Part shown: piece by piece, positions 33,074-42,604 of the stretch | Layout: each line of letters starts with the position of its first letter | Position numbering within the stretch: the stretch's first letter is position 1 | Assembly (NCBI RefSeq): GCF_002803085.1 | Contig: NZ_NNBJ01000003.1 | Span: forward strand, 399,798-463,797 | Source of the DNA: Streptomyces sp. CB01201 | GTDB taxonomy: Bacteria > Actinomycetota > Actinomycetes > Streptomycetales > Streptomycetaceae | Length of the DNA: 64,000 nt | Reading direction: 5' to 3' | The notes under the pieces: generated by a model | Told to the model about the DNA's origin: nothing | Seen by the model: the letters and a program-made list of their open reading frames with translations, nothing else | Databases searched by the model: none | Made by a program: the position numbers and the translations under genes

Positions 33074-34138
33074 TCAGGCGTTGCTGGCCGCGACCCACCG
33101 GTCGAGCGCGGCCAGGGCCGCCCCGGAGTCGATCGCCTCGGCCGTCCGTGCCATCGCGGCGCCGATCTGCTCGGCGAGCGGGCCCTGCCCCGGTTCCAGG
33201 GCGACCAGGGCGGCCGCCGAGTTCAGCACCACCGCGTCCCGCACCGGTCCGCGCTCCCCCGCCAGCAGCCGGCGGGCGACATCGGCGTTGTACGACGAGT
33301 CCGCGCCGCGCAGGGCTTCGATGGGCACGATCTCGATGCCGACGTCCCGCGGGTCGAAGGCCTCCTCGCGGACCTTTCCGTCGCGCACCACCCACACCCG
33401 CGAGGTGCCGGTGGTGGTGAGCTCGTCGAGGCCGTCGTCGCCGCGGAAGACCAGCGCGGAGGAGCCGCGCTCGGCGAACACACCGGCCACGATCGGGGCC
33501 ATCCGGGCGTCCGCGACCCCGGCGGCGGTGGCCCGCACCTTGGCCGGGTTGGTCAGCGGGCCCAGGACGTTGAAGGTGGTGCGGATGCCGAGCTCCCGGC
33601 GCGCGGCGGCCACGTACCGCAGCGCGGGATGGAACTTCACGGCGAAGCAGAAGGTGATGCCGGCCTCCTCGACCACCTCCGCGACCCGCTTGGGCGTCAG
33701 CTCCAGATTGACGCCGAGCTTCTCCAGGACGTCGGACGAGCCGCTCGCCGACGAGGCGGCCCGGTTGCCGTGCTTGACGACCTTGGTGCCGGTGCCGGCG
33801 ACCACGATCGCGGCCATGGTGGAGATGTTGACGGTCTTGGCCCCGTCGCCGCCGGTGCCGACGATGTCCACGCTGGGGCCCGGCACCTCGATGAGGTTGG
33901 CGTGCGCGTACATGGCGCGTACCAGGCCGGTGATCTCCTGGACGGTTTCGCCCTTGGCGCGCAGGGCCACCATGAAGCCGGCGATCTGGGCGTCGGTGGC
34001 TTCGCCCCGCATGATCCGGTCCATCGCCCAGGCGGTCACGTCCGCGCTCTGGTCGGAGCCGCCGAGCAGCGCGTCCAGGACGCCCGGCCAGGAGTGGGCC
34101 GCCACGGTGTCGCCTCCGGTGGGGGTAACAGCGCTCAT
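33074..34138 (-). CDS. trpD: Anthranilate phosphoribosyltransferase
   Basis: Transfers phosphoribose to anthranilate, the second tryptophan-specific step; 354 aa. The PRPP-binding glycine motif is [17 protein letters not shown], the metal/PRPP motif [18 protein letters not shown], and [10 protein letters not shown] the anthranilate-side segment. The ATG at 34138 is preceded by GGAG. It stands apart from other trp genes, as usual in Streptomyces, between the qcr operon terminator and the SAM-IV leader. No Trp leader is visible before it. Confidence 0.96.
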   Translation of the reverse strand: MSAVTPTGGDTVAAHSWPGVLDALLGGSDQSADVTAWAMDRIMRGEATDAQIAGFMVALRAKGETVQEITGLVRAMYAHANLIEVPGPSVDIVGTGGDGAKTVNISTMAAIVVAGTGTKVVKHGNRAASSASGSSDVLEKLGVNLELTPKRVAEVVEEAGITFCFAVKFHPALRYVAAARRELGIRTTFNVLGPLTNPAKVRATAAGVADARMAPIVAGVFAERGSSALVFRGDDGLDELTTTGTSRVWVVRDGKVREEAFDPRDVGIEIVPIEALRGADSSYNADVARRLLAGERGPVRDAVVLNSAAALVALEPGQGPLAEQIGAAMARTAEAIDSGAALAALDRWVAASNA

Positions 34139-34252
34139 GCTCGCTCCTGGTGGTCAGGGTGGATATACCGCCCGTCAGCCTATCGACAGCGGGGGGCTCA
34201 TCCGTACGCGTGCCCGTAGTACGGACGGGGTCCGGTCGCGCCGGATGCCAAA

Positions 34253-34294
34253 AGGCTCCGGCCCGGCCCCCGTGGAGGGGCCGGGCCGGAGCCT
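34253..34294 (-). terminator. Terminator of the ctaE-qcrCAB operon
   Basis: Perfect 18-bp arms (34253-34270 and 34277-34294) with a 6-nt loop; read on the minus strand the stem is followed by TTTTGG. It lies 30 bp after the qcrB stop codon and is a classical intrinsic terminator. Confidence 0.9.
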
Positions 34295-34324
34295 CGGTTG
34301 TGGCGACCGACAGGTCAGGCGGGA

Positions 34325-35950
34325 TCAGTGGTGGCCGTGGCCACTCGTGATCTCCTCGTACTCCTCGGCCGTCGGCTTGGGAATCTGGTTCCCCTCGCCG
34401 TAGTAGCCCTTGCTGAGCTTGGCGCGCAGCTTCTGGGTTCGCGAGACCTTGCGGGCGACACCGTTCTCGTCGACCTCAGGACCGATCTCGGCCGGCTTGT
34501 ACTGCTCGTGCGCGGTGAGCTTGTAGCGCGCACCGGCGTCGAGCGGCTCGTGGATCTCGATGAACTCGCCGTGCGGCAGCCGCTTGATGATGCCGGACTC
34601 GCGTCCGTGCAGCACCTTCTCGGCGTCGCGGCGCTGCAGACCCAGGCAGATCCGCTTGGTGGCGATGAACGCGAGGACCGGAGCGACGAAGAACGCGATC
34701 CGCACGAACCAGGTGATGACGTTGATCGAGAGGTGGAAGTGGGTCGCCCAGAGGTCGTTTCCACCACCGATGAGCAGCACCATGTACCAGGTGATCCACG
34801 CGACACCGAACGCGGTACGGGTCGGCGCGTTGCGCGGCCGGTCCGCGATGTGGTGCTCGCGCTTGTCCCCGGTGACCCAGGACTCGATGAACGGGTACAC
34901 CGCGATGGCCGCCAGGACCGACGGGAAGATGATCAGCGGGATGAACACGCCCAGGACGAGCGTGTGACCCCACAGGTTGATCTCCCAGCCCGGCATCACA
35001 CGGATGAGGCCTTCGGAGAAGCCCATGTACCAGTCGGGCTGGGCGCCGGTGGACACCTGGTCCGGCCGGTAGGGGCCGATCGCCCAGATCGGGTTGATCG
35101 AGGCGATCGCCGCGATCACCGCGATGACACCGAAGACCAGGAAGAAGAAGCCGCCCGCCTTCGCCATGTACACCGGGAGCAGCGGCATGCCGACGACGTT
35201 CTTGTTCGTCCGTCCCGGACCCGCGAACTGGGTGTGCTTGTGGTAGAAGACCAGGATCAGGTGGGCCACCATCAGGCCGAGCATGATGCCGGGCAGCAGC
35301 AGGATGTGGACCGAGTAGAACCGGGCCACGAAGTCGCCGCCGGGGAACTCGCCGCCGAACAGGAAGAACGAGAGGTACGTGCCGACGACCGGCACGGACA
35401 GGATCGCGCCCTCCATGAAGCGGACACCGGTGCCGGAGAGCAGGTCGTCCGGGAGCGAGTAACCGGTGAAGCCGGTGAACATGCCCAGGACGAACAGCAG
35501 GAAGCCGAACAGCCAGTTGACCTCGCGCGGCTTGCGGAAGGCACCCGTGAAGAACACGCGCATCATGTGCACGAACATGCCGGCGAGGAAGACCAGCGCC
35601 GCCCAGTGGTGGATCTGCCGGATCAGCAGACCACCGCGCACATCGAAGCTGATGTGCATGGTCGAGTTGAACGCCTCGGACATGTGCATGCCCTGGAGCG
35701 GCACGTAGGAGCCGTCGTAGACGACCTCGTTCATGCTCGGGTGGAAGAACAGCGTCAGATACACACCCGTGAGGATGATGATGATGAAGCTGTACATGCA
35801 GATCTCGCCGAGCATGAAGGACCAGTGGTCCGGAAAGATCTTGCGCATGTTGGCCTTGGCCAGGGAGTAGATCCCGAGCCGGCCGTCCGCCCAGTCCGCG
35901 ATCCGCTCACCGGCGGGCGCTTCGCGCCGTGCGTCTGTCGTGGTGCTCAT
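34325..35950 (-). CDS. qcrB: Cytochrome bc1 complex, cytochrome b subunit
   Basis: Quinol-oxidising membrane subunit of complex III, 541 aa. Haem-bL/bH His ligands appear in QIHHWAALVFLAG and FYSVHILLLPG / AHLILVFYHKHT. The Qo-site motif is PDWY (in TGAQPDWYMGF), as in other actinobacteria, in place of mitochondrial PEWY. The protein has the extended actinobacterial C terminus rich in charged residues and ends HGHH. Its ATG overlaps the qcrA stop (ATGA). It closes the ctaE-qcrC-qcrA-qcrB operon. Confidence 0.98.
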   Translation of the reverse strand: MSTTTDARREAPAGERIADWADGRLGIYSLAKANMRKIFPDHWSFMLGEICMYSFIIIILTGVYLTLFFHPSMNEVVYDGSYVPLQGMHMSEAFNSTMHISFDVRGGLLIRQIHHWAALVFLAGMFVHMMRVFFTGAFRKPREVNWLFGFLLFVLGMFTGFTGYSLPDDLLSGTGVRFMEGAILSVPVVGTYLSFFLFGGEFPGGDFVARFYSVHILLLPGIMLGLMVAHLILVFYHKHTQFAGPGRTNKNVVGMPLLPVYMAKAGGFFFLVFGVIAVIAAIASINPIWAIGPYRPDQVSTGAQPDWYMGFSEGLIRVMPGWEINLWGHTLVLGVFIPLIIFPSVLAAIAVYPFIESWVTGDKREHHIADRPRNAPTRTAFGVAWITWYMVLLIGGGNDLWATHFHLSINVITWFVRIAFFVAPVLAFIATKRICLGLQRRDAEKVLHGRESGIIKRLPHGEFIEIHEPLDAGARYKLTAHEQYKPAEIGPEVDENGVARKVSRTQKLRAKLSKGYYGEGNQIPKPTAEEYEEITSGHGHH

Positions 35951-36996
35951 CCGCGCTCCCAGAAGGCAGGACCGACGGGCTCATCGAAGTCGCCGAGCGC
36001 TTCGAGGTAACCCTCGTCATTCACGCCGATCCGCAGCTGCGGAAGGGCGTGACCGGCCGGGCCGAAGATGACGCGGGCGCCGTCGGAGAGGTCGAAGGTG
36101 GACTGGTGGCACGGGCAGAGCACGTGGTGCGTCTGCTGCTCGTACAGGGAGATCGGGCAACCGACGTGGGTGCAGATCTTCGAGTAGGCGACGATGCCCT
36201 GGTGCGACCATTCGAGCTCGCGCTTGTCCTTGATGTCCTCCGGCTTGATCCGGACGAGCATCAGGGCGGCCTTGGCGATCTGCGTCTGGAAGTCCTCCGC
36301 GTCCTCCTCCAGGCCCTCGGGCTTGGCGAAGGTGAGCGAACCGACCAGCAGGTCCTCGGGACGCAGCGGCTCGTTGGTGTTCATGTTGATCAGGGCCTTG
36401 CCCTTGGACCACATGGTGTGCCGCAGCTTCTTCTCGGGCAGCGTGCCCAGGTCGCGCAGCAGCACCACACCGGAGAGCGGCACCATGGCCAGCGCGCCGA
36501 ACATGGTGTTGCGGATCAGCTTGCGCCGGCCGAAGCCGGACTCGGCCGCGCCCTGCTTGAAGTCGGCCAGGACCTGCGCCTTGACCTCCGGCGGGGCCGC
36601 GATCTCGTGCCGCTCGGCCGGCATCTCGACGTCCGACATCAGGGTGCGGGCCCAGTGGACCGCGCCCGCGCCGATGCAGAACAGCGCCACGCCCAGGGTC
36701 AGACCCAGAGCGAAGTTGAGGATGCTGACGTGCCCGAACGGGAAGATGAAGACGATCTTGTCGACCGGGAAGATCACGTACGAGGCGATGAAGCCGACCG
36801 TCGCGACCATGGACAGGAAGAACAGGAACGCGACCGCGCGCTCCGAGCGCTTGGCCGCCCGCTCGTCGATGTCCTGGATGCGCGGCTTGTGGGCCGGCAG
36901 TCCCGGGTCCGCGAACGGGTCGCCCGCGTGCTCTACCGCGCCGTGCGCGGGGGCCTGCGCTTCGGGCAGGCTCTCGGAATTCTCTTGGCTACTCAT
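35947..36996 (-). CDS. qcrA: Cytochrome bc1 complex, Rieske iron-sulfur subunit
   Basis: Rieske [2Fe-2S] protein, 349 aa. The cluster ligands are in CTHVGCP (box 1) and CPCHQS (box 2), near residues 285 and 305. Three transmembrane helices precede the Rieske domain, the actinobacterial form, instead of one. One helix pair is at about 55-115 and a third near 165-190, the latter preceded by a twin-arginine-like GFGRRKLIRN. It overlaps both neighbours by 4 nt. It moves electrons from quinol to QcrC haem. Confidence 0.97.
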   Translation of the reverse strand: MSSQENSESLPEAQAPAHGAVEHAGDPFADPGLPAHKPRIQDIDERAAKRSERAVAFLFFLSMVATVGFIASYVIFPVDKIVFIFPFGHVSILNFALGLTLGVALFCIGAGAVHWARTLMSDVEMPAERHEIAAPPEVKAQVLADFKQGAAESGFGRRKLIRNTMFGALAMVPLSGVVLLRDLGTLPEKKLRHTMWSKGKALINMNTNEPLRPEDLLVGSLTFAKPEGLEEDAEDFQTQIAKAALMLVRIKPEDIKDKRELEWSHQGIVAYSKICTHVGCPISLYEQQTHHVLCPCHQSTFDLSDGARVIFGPAGHALPQLRIGVNDEGYLEALGDFDEPVGPAFWERG

Positions 36997-37802
36997 GACT
37001 TCTTGGCCTTAGCGGTGTGGGCCGCGACCCAGATGGCTACTGCGATGAGGGCACCCAGACCGAAGATCCAGCCGAACAGGCCCTCGCTGACCGGACCGAG
37101 CCCGCCGAGCTTGAGGCCACCGGGGCTGGCGGACTGGTCGCTGTTGACGGCGTGCAGGTACGCGATGATGTCCTGCTTCTGCTTCTGCGGCATCGTCGTG
37201 TCCGGGAAGGACGGCATGTTCTGCGGGCCGGTCTGCATGGCCTCGTAGATGTGCTTGGGGTCCACGTCCTCCAGGCTGGGGGCGAACTTGCCGTTCGTCA
37301 GGGCACCGCCCTCACCCGTGAAGTTGTGGCACTGGGCGCAGTTGGTGCGGAACAGTTCGCCACCCTTGGCGATGTCGGCACCGCTCGGGTTGTACTGCGA
37401 CTCGTTCGGCACGCTCGGACCGGCGCCCAGCGACGCCACGTAGGCGGCGAGCTGGTCGATCTCGGACTGCGAGTAGATGACCTTCTTCTTCGGCACCTGC
37501 GCGCCGGGCTGCTGCGCCGGCATGCGGCCGGTGCCGACCTGGAAGTCCACCGCTGCGGCGCCGACGCCGACCAGGGAGGGGCCGTCAGAGGTTCCCTGAC
37601 CGCCGGTCCCGTGGCAGCTGGCGCAGCCGACGGAGTAGAGCTTCTTGCCCTCGTCGATGGCGAGGGACTGGGCGGTTTCGTCAGCCTGAGCCTTGCCCGC
37701 GGGCGCGAACGCGGCGTACAGCCCCCCGGTGGCCGCCAGCGCGAGGAGTAGGACGACGACCGCCGCCAGCGGATGGCGTCGTCGTGCGGAGAGCTTTTTC
37801 AC
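36993..37802 (-). CDS. qcrC: Cytochrome bc1 complex, diheme cytochrome c subunit
   Basis: A 269-aa membrane-anchored cytochrome with two haem c sites, VGCASCHGTGG (about 60) and NCAQCHNFTGEG (about 157). The two haems replace a soluble cytochrome c and link complex III directly to the aa3 oxidase. An N-terminal signal-anchor and C-terminal helix (LFGWIFGLGALIAVAIWVAA) flank the domains. The start is GTG at 37802, 64 bp after the ctaE stop. Axial Met ligands are in GRMPAQQ and QNMPSFPD. Confidence 0.98.
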   Translation of the reverse strand: MKKLSARRRHPLAAVVVLLLALAATGGLYAAFAPAGKAQADETAQSLAIDEGKKLYSVGCASCHGTGGQGTSDGPSLVGVGAAAVDFQVGTGRMPAQQPGAQVPKKKVIYSQSEIDQLAAYVASLGAGPSVPNESQYNPSGADIAKGGELFRTNCAQCHNFTGEGGALTNGKFAPSLEDVDPKHIYEAMQTGPQNMPSFPDTTMPQKQKQDIIAYLHAVNSDQSASPGGLKLGGLGPVSEGLFGWIFGLGALIAVAIWVAAHTAKAKKS

Positions 37803-37866
37803 GGATTACCCCGGTGTCAGGATCTTCTGCGTCGATGGCGGATGTGGTGCGGACCTACGGGCCCGG

Positions 37867-38487
37867 TTACTGGATCAGGTAGATCGTGGCGAAGAGGCCG
37901 ATCCACACGACATCGACGAAGTGCCAGTAATAGGACACGACGATCGCCGCGGTCGCCTGCTCGTGGGTGAACCTCTTGGCCGCGTACGTCCTGCCCAGAA
38001 CCAGCAGGAAGGCGATCAGGCCGCCCGTCACATGCAGTCCGTGGAAGCCCGTGGTCAGGTAGAACACCGAGCCGTACGGATCGGAGGACAGCGAGAGGCC
38101 GTCCTTCTTCACCAGCTCGGTGTACTCGAAGACCTGGCCGCCGATGAAGATCGCACCCATCACGAACGTGATGATGAACCAGGTGCGGAGCTTCTTCACA
38201 TCGCCGCGCTCCGCGGCGAAGACGCCGAGCTGGCAGGTGAGGGAGGAGAGCACCAGGATCGTGGTGTTGGTCGCCGAGAACGGAAGGTTCAGGGACGAGG
38301 CCATTTCGGACCAGTGCGCGGCACCCGTTACCGATCGCAGAGTGAAGTACATCGCGAAGAGGGCCGCGAAGAACATCAGCTCGGAACTCAACCAGATGAT
38401 GGTTCCGACGCTGGTGAGGTTCGGCCGATTGACCGACGGGTGCGCGTGCCCGGTTTCTACTGTCGTTGCTGTCGCCACGACCGACAT
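37867..38487 (-). CDS. ctaE: Cytochrome c oxidase subunit III
   Basis: A 206-aa subunit with five predicted helices ([20 protein letters not shown], then [13 protein letters not shown] and on). It stabilises the aa3 oxidase core. In actinobacteria it heads the qcrCAB operon, as here. The ATG at 38487 lies inside a perfect inverted repeat (38479-38497): GACCGACA pairs with TGTCGGTC, which begins at the U of the AUG. No normal ribosome binding site is evident within 15 nt. Confidence 0.95.
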   Translation of the reverse strand: MSVVATATTVETGHAHPSVNRPNLTSVGTIIWLSSELMFFAALFAMYFTLRSVTGAAHWSEMASSLNLPFSATNTTILVLSSLTCQLGVFAAERGDVKKLRTWFIITFVMGAIFIGGQVFEYTELVKKDGLSLSSDPYGSVFYLTTGFHGLHVTGGLIAFLLVLGRTYAAKRFTHEQATAAIVVSYYWHFVDVVWIGLFATIYLIQ

Positions 38488-38497
38488 TATGTCGGTC
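38479..38497 (-). promoter_or_regulatory. Inverted repeat spanning the ctaE start codon
   Basis: Perfect 8-bp arms with a 3-nt centre; the central TAA and the arm after it include the ATG. In mRNA it would hide the start codon; as DNA it could be an operator at the 5' end of the respiratory operon. Confidence 0.6.
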
Positions 38498-38674
38498 GCT
38501 TATCCCGCCCTCACTCCGGGGGGTGCCGTTCGGTGTGTCAGCGGCGTATGCAGGGCCCGAACGGCCCATCGAAGGGCTGGCCGAACCGGTGTTGACGGGC
38601 AGTCGGACGGAGTAGCATCCGCGCATCGGTTCATGAGCCAACGTCGGCGAAAGCGCCGGACCTTCGGAGGATCC

Positions 38675-39076
38675 ATGCAGTCGAGCGCCACGGTTCTGGT
38701 CTACAGCGACGACGCGAACACCCGCGCACAGGTGCGGCTCGCGGCCGGGCGCAGGCCCGCGTCCGACGTGCCCCCCGTGGAGTTCCTGGAGTGCGCGACG
38801 CTGCCGGCGGTCCTCAAGGAGCTGGACCGCGGCGGCATCGACGTCTGTGTGCTGGACGGAGAGGCCGTCCCGGCCGGCGGCATGGGGGTGTGCCGCCAGC
38901 TCAAGGACGAGGTCTTCCAGTGCCCGCCGGTGCTGCTCCTGATCGGCCGCCCGCAGGACGCCTGGCTGGCCACGTGGAGCCGGGCGGACGCCGCGGTGAC
39001 CCTGCCGGTGGAGCCGGTCGAGTTCGCGGACGCCCTGGCCTCCCTGCTGCGCAAGCGGCTTGCCGTGGGTGCCTGA
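38675..39076 (+). CDS. Receiver-like (atypical response regulator) protein
   Basis: A 133-aa single-domain protein on the CheY fold. The acidic pair is VYSDDANTR and the phosphoacceptor position is VCVLDGEAVPAGGMG. The conserved receiver Lys appears missing: the loop reads AVTLPVEPVEF, with Val where KP is usual. ATG at 38675 has GGAGG at only 4 nt; an ATG at 38633 is an alternative start. It is the sole plus-strand gene inside the oxidase/bc1 region and might relay a signal linked to respiration, but this is a guess from position. Confidence 0.75.
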   Translation: MQSSATVLVYSDDANTRAQVRLAAGRRPASDVPPVEFLECATLPAVLKELDRGGIDVCVLDGEAVPAGGMGVCRQLKDEVFQCPPVLLLIGRPQDAWLATWSRADAAVTLPVEPVEFADALASLLRKRLAVGA

Positions 39077-39078
39077 CC

Positions 39079-40332
39079 TCACACTCCCGGCCGCAGCCGG
39101 GCGGAGTTGACCTTGCTCTGCCCGGCCTTGAGGTCGGCTTGCAGGACGCTGCCCTCGCGCCACTCGTCCCACGACACGTTCCAGTCGCCGAACCCGTTGT
39201 CGAAGGGCGTCATGTCCTCGCCGATGCTGTTGACGACCTTGACGATGTCGCCCTCGTTGATGTTCTCGAAGAACCAGGCGGCGTTGCCGGTGCTCATGCC
39301 CGTGCAGCCGTGGCTGACGTTCTCGGAGCCTTGCGAGCCCACCGACCAGGGCGCGGCGTGCACGTATTCACCACTCCAGGTGACGCGCGTGGCGTAGTAG
39401 ACGGGCAGGTCGTAGCCGTCGGAGCTGCTGGACGAGATGCCGACGGTCTCCCCGCGCATGCGTACGAAGTACTGCTTGCCCAGGACCACCTTGACGCCGT
39501 TGCGGGTGGAGAAGCCCGGCTTTCCGGTGGTGACCGGAATGGTGTTGATCACTTCTCCGTTACGCTTGAACGTCATGTAGTGCCCGGCGGCGTCCGTGAT
39601 GGCCTCGACGCGGTCGCCGGTGGTGATCTTCAGGGGCTTGCCGGGGCCGCCGTACAGCTTGTCGGCGATCTTCACGCCCTCCAGGTTGGACTGCGCCTCG
39701 ATGGTGGCGTGGGCGGGCCAGTACTCCTTCGGGCGGTAGTGCAGGACCTTGTCGTTCACCCAGTACCAGGCGCCCTCCACCGAGGGCGTGGAGCGGACCT
39801 TCAGGGCCCGCTCGACGACGGACCGGGCCGCCTTGTCCTTGATGGGCTTGCTGAGCTGGGCCGTAATGGGCTGTCCGACGCCGTACTTGCCCGCGTCCGG
39901 GCCGAATTCGACCTCCACGGCATCCTTGGCCGCCGCCGTGTCGAACGTCAGCGTGCGCAGCCCCGGGGAGCCGTCCTCGTTCTCCGTGGAGACCTTGACG
40001 GTGTAGTGCGCTCCGGCCACCAGTGGGGCCGTGGAGTGCCAGCGGCTGCCGTCGGCGGCCAGTTCGCCCGCCAGGTAGCGCCCGTTGCCGTCGACGGCCG
40101 TGACGTCCGTGAGACGGCCTTCCTTGCTCTTGGCGGTGATCTCCAGGGGCTTGTCGGGGTCGGCCTTCTGACTGCCCGCCGGGCCGTTGTACGCGACCTG
40201 CCCGGCCGCGTCGTAGGGCTTCGCCGAAAGGGGGTTGCCGTCGGACCCGCCGCACCCCGTGGCCCCCACACCGAGGGACAGGACAAGGAGGGTGCAGCTC
40301 ACTACGGTGCGGATACGCGGTGCGTGGCTCAT
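39079..40332 (-). CDS. L,D-transpeptidase lipoprotein (YkuD, Ig-like domains)
   Basis: A 417-aa lipoprotein making 3-3 peptidoglycan crosslinks. The lipobox is VGATGCGG (Cys near 26). Two Ig-like domains (about 50-245) precede the YkuD domain (about 250-385), with catalytic HAAPWSVGSQG and SHGCTGMS. The C-terminal extension has NGFGDWNVSWDEW, as in mycobacterial LdtMt2-type enzymes. ATG at 40332; a TACCGT -10 only 6 nt upstream suggests a leaderless transcript. It overlaps no neighbour and converges with the receiver-like gene (2 bp). Confidence 0.95.
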   Translation of the reverse strand: MSHAPRIRTVVSCTLLVLSLGVGATGCGGSDGNPLSAKPYDAAGQVAYNGPAGSQKADPDKPLEITAKSKEGRLTDVTAVDGNGRYLAGELAADGSRWHSTAPLVAGAHYTVKVSTENEDGSPGLRTLTFDTAAAKDAVEVEFGPDAGKYGVGQPITAQLSKPIKDKAARSVVERALKVRSTPSVEGAWYWVNDKVLHYRPKEYWPAHATIEAQSNLEGVKIADKLYGGPGKPLKITTGDRVEAITDAAGHYMTFKRNGEVINTIPVTTGKPGFSTRNGVKVVLGKQYFVRMRGETVGISSSSSDGYDLPVYYATRVTWSGEYVHAAPWSVGSQGSENVSHGCTGMSTGNAAWFFENINEGDIVKVVNSIGEDMTPFDNGFGDWNVSWDEWREGSVLQADLKAGQSKVNSARLRPGV

Positions 40333-40400
40333 GGTCACACGGTATGAAGAGTCGTCAGATTCGGCGCGCGCTGTGACTGCAAACGAGGGCGTATGACGGC

Positions 40401-40443
40401 AAAAGAGGGACCCCCCGTCCCGGATCGAGACGAAGGGCCCCTC
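40401..40443 (-). terminator. Terminator of the ctaCDF operon
   Basis: Arms 40405-40413 and 40435-40443 (9 bp, one G-U pair), an inner CGTC/GACG pairing, and TTTT immediately downstream on the minus strand. It is 24 bp after the ctaF stop. Confidence 0.75.
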
Positions 40444-40466
40444 GTGGCGCGGTGCGGCGGGCGGAA

Positions 40467-40865
40467 CTACTGGTTCTGGTTCTCGCCGCGGTAGTACTCG
40501 AAGACCCAGCCGTAGAGACCGACCAGGATCAGCGGCGCCGAGAAGTACAGCAGCCACCAGCCCATCGCGATCGCGAGGAAGGCCAGCGCGCCGCCGATGC
40601 CGAGCGCGAGCGGCTGCCAGGAGTGCGGCGAGAAGAAGCCGACCTCACCGGCGTCGTCCGCGACATCGGCCTCCTTGTTGTCCTGGGCGCCCACGTCGAC
40701 CCGCCGGGCCGTGAAGGCCAGGTAGAAGCCGATCATGACGCTCAGGCCGAAGGCCATGACGAGCGCGGTGGTGCCTGCCGCTTCCTTCGACCACACGCCG
40801 TAGACGATGGCCATCACGAGGATGAAGGCGGACAGCCACAGGAACATCTTGCCCTGGATCTTCAC
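40467..40865 (-). CDS. ctaF: Cytochrome c oxidase subunit IV (actinobacterial)
   Basis: A 132-aa accessory membrane subunit with helices at about 5-25 ([18 protein letters not shown]), 31-50 and a pair at about 85-125. The ATG overlaps the ctaD stop by 4 nt. It belongs to the actinobacterial-specific subunit IV family found in the bc1-aa3 supercomplex. Confidence 0.95.
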   Translation of the reverse strand: MKIQGKMFLWLSAFILVMAIVYGVWSKEAAGTTALVMAFGLSVMIGFYLAFTARRVDVGAQDNKEADVADDAGEVGFFSPHSWQPLALGIGGALAFLAIAMGWWLLYFSAPLILVGLYGWVFEYYRGENQNQ

Positions 40866-42604
40866 TTCCCGGCCTCCTTGCCACCGGACAGCATGTGGTC
40901 ACCGTGGACGTCGCCGTGGTTCTCCAGCTGGTCCAGAGCCGCGATCTCCGGGTGGTGGAGGTCGAAGGCCGGCGATTCGGAGCGGATGCGCGGCATGGTG
41001 ACGAAGTTGTGCCGGGGCGGCGGGCAGGAGGTCGCCCACTCCAGCGAACGGCCGTAGCCCCAGGGGTCGTCGACCTCGATCTTCTTGCCGTACTTGGCGG
41101 TCTTCCAGACGTTGTAGAAGAACGGCAGGATCGACAGACCGAGCAGGAACGAGGAGATCGTCGAGATCGTGTTGAGGGCGGTGAAGCCGTCGGCCGCCAG
41201 GTAGTCGGCGTAACGACGCGGCATGCCCTCGACACCCAGCCAGTGCTGCACCAGGAACGTGCCGTGGAAGCCCACGAACAGCGTCCAGAAGGTGATCTTG
41301 CCGAGCCGCTCGTCCAGCATCTTTCCGGTGAACTTCGGCCACCAGAAGTGGAATCCGGAGAACATCGCGAAGACCACGGTGCCGAAGATGACGTAGTGGA
41401 AGTGCGCGACGACGAAGTACGAGTCGGAGACGTGGAAGTCCATCGGCGGCGAGGCCAGGATGACGCCCGTCAGACCACCGAAGGTGAAGGTGATCAGGAA
41501 GCCGATGGCCCAGAGCATGGGTGTCTCGAAGGACAGTGAGCCCTTCCACATCGTGCCGATCCAGTTGAAGAACTTCACGCCCGTCGGTACGGCGATGAGG
41601 AACGTCATGAAGGAGAAGAACGGCAGGAGCACGCCACCGGTGACGTACATGTGGTGCGCCCACACGGTCACGGACAGGCCCGCGATCGCGATGGTGGCGC
41701 CGATCAGACCGCTGTAGCCGAACATCGGCTTGCGGCTGAACACCGGGATCACTTCGGAAATGATTCCGAAGAATGGCAACGCGATGATGTACACCTCTGG
41801 ATGGCCGAAGAACCAGAAGAGGTGTTGCCAGAGCAATGCGCCGCCATTACTGGCGTCGAATACATGGGCACCGAACTTGCGGTCCGCCTCCAGGGCGAAC
41901 AGCGCGGCCGCGAGGACCGGGAAGGCCAGCAGGACCAGCACACCGGTCAGCAGGACGTTCCACACGAAGATCGGCATCCGGAACATCGTCATGCCGGGCG
42001 CGCGCATGCAGATGATCGTGGTGATGAAGTTGACCGAGCCGAGGATCGTGCCGAAGCCGGAGAAGGCCAGACCCATGATCCACATGTCGGCGCCGACGCC
42101 CGGCGAACGGACCGCGTCCGACAGCGGGGAGTAGGCGAACCAGCCGAAGTCGGCCGCACCCTGCGGGGTGAGGAAGCCACCGACCGCGATCGTCGAGCCG
42201 AACAGGTAGAGCCAGTAGGCGAACATGTTCAGCCGCGGGAACGCCACGTCGGGCGCGCCGATCTGGAGCGGCATGATCCAGTTCGCGAATCCGGCGAACA
42301 GCGGCGTCGCGAACATCAGCAGCATGATCGTGCCGTGCATCGTGAACGCCTGGTTGAACTGCTCGTTCGACATGATCTGCGTGCCGGGACGGGCGAGTTC
42401 GGCGCGCATGAAGAGCGCCATGATGCCGCCGATGCAGAAGAACGCGAACGACGTGACCAGGTACATCGTGCCGATCGTCTTGTGATCAGTGGTGGTCAGC
42501 CACTTGATGACGACGTTTCCCGGCTGCTTGCGCCGGACCGGCAGCTCGTTCTCGTACGAGTCGTCTGCTGCCGCGGCACCCTGAGATTCATTGAGGATGC
42601 TCAC
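40862..42604 (-). CDS. ctaD: Cytochrome c oxidase subunit I
   Basis: Catalytic haem-copper subunit of the aa3 oxidase, 580 aa with twelve helices. CuB and cross-linked Tyr ligands are in [14 protein letters not shown] and [10 protein letters not shown]; haem a/a3 His ligands are in [10 protein letters not shown] and [11 protein letters not shown]. The GTG at 42604 overlaps the ctaC stop (GTGA), and the stop overlaps the ctaF ATG. A longer upstream opening is only the ctaC frame read in another phase. It reduces oxygen to water and pumps protons. Confidence 0.98.
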   Translation of the reverse strand: MSILNESQGAAAADDSYENELPVRRKQPGNVVIKWLTTTDHKTIGTMYLVTSFAFFCIGGIMALFMRAELARPGTQIMSNEQFNQAFTMHGTIMLLMFATPLFAGFANWIMPLQIGAPDVAFPRLNMFAYWLYLFGSTIAVGGFLTPQGAADFGWFAYSPLSDAVRSPGVGADMWIMGLAFSGFGTILGSVNFITTIICMRAPGMTMFRMPIFVWNVLLTGVLVLLAFPVLAAALFALEADRKFGAHVFDASNGGALLWQHLFWFFGHPEVYIIALPFFGIISEVIPVFSRKPMFGYSGLIGATIAIAGLSVTVWAHHMYVTGGVLLPFFSFMTFLIAVPTGVKFFNWIGTMWKGSLSFETPMLWAIGFLITFTFGGLTGVILASPPMDFHVSDSYFVVAHFHYVIFGTVVFAMFSGFHFWWPKFTGKMLDERLGKITFWTLFVGFHGTFLVQHWLGVEGMPRRYADYLAADGFTALNTISTISSFLLGLSILPFFYNVWKTAKYGKKIEVDDPWGYGRSLEWATSCPPPRHNFVTMPRIRSESPAFDLHHPEIAALDQLENHGDVHGDHMLSGGKEAGK

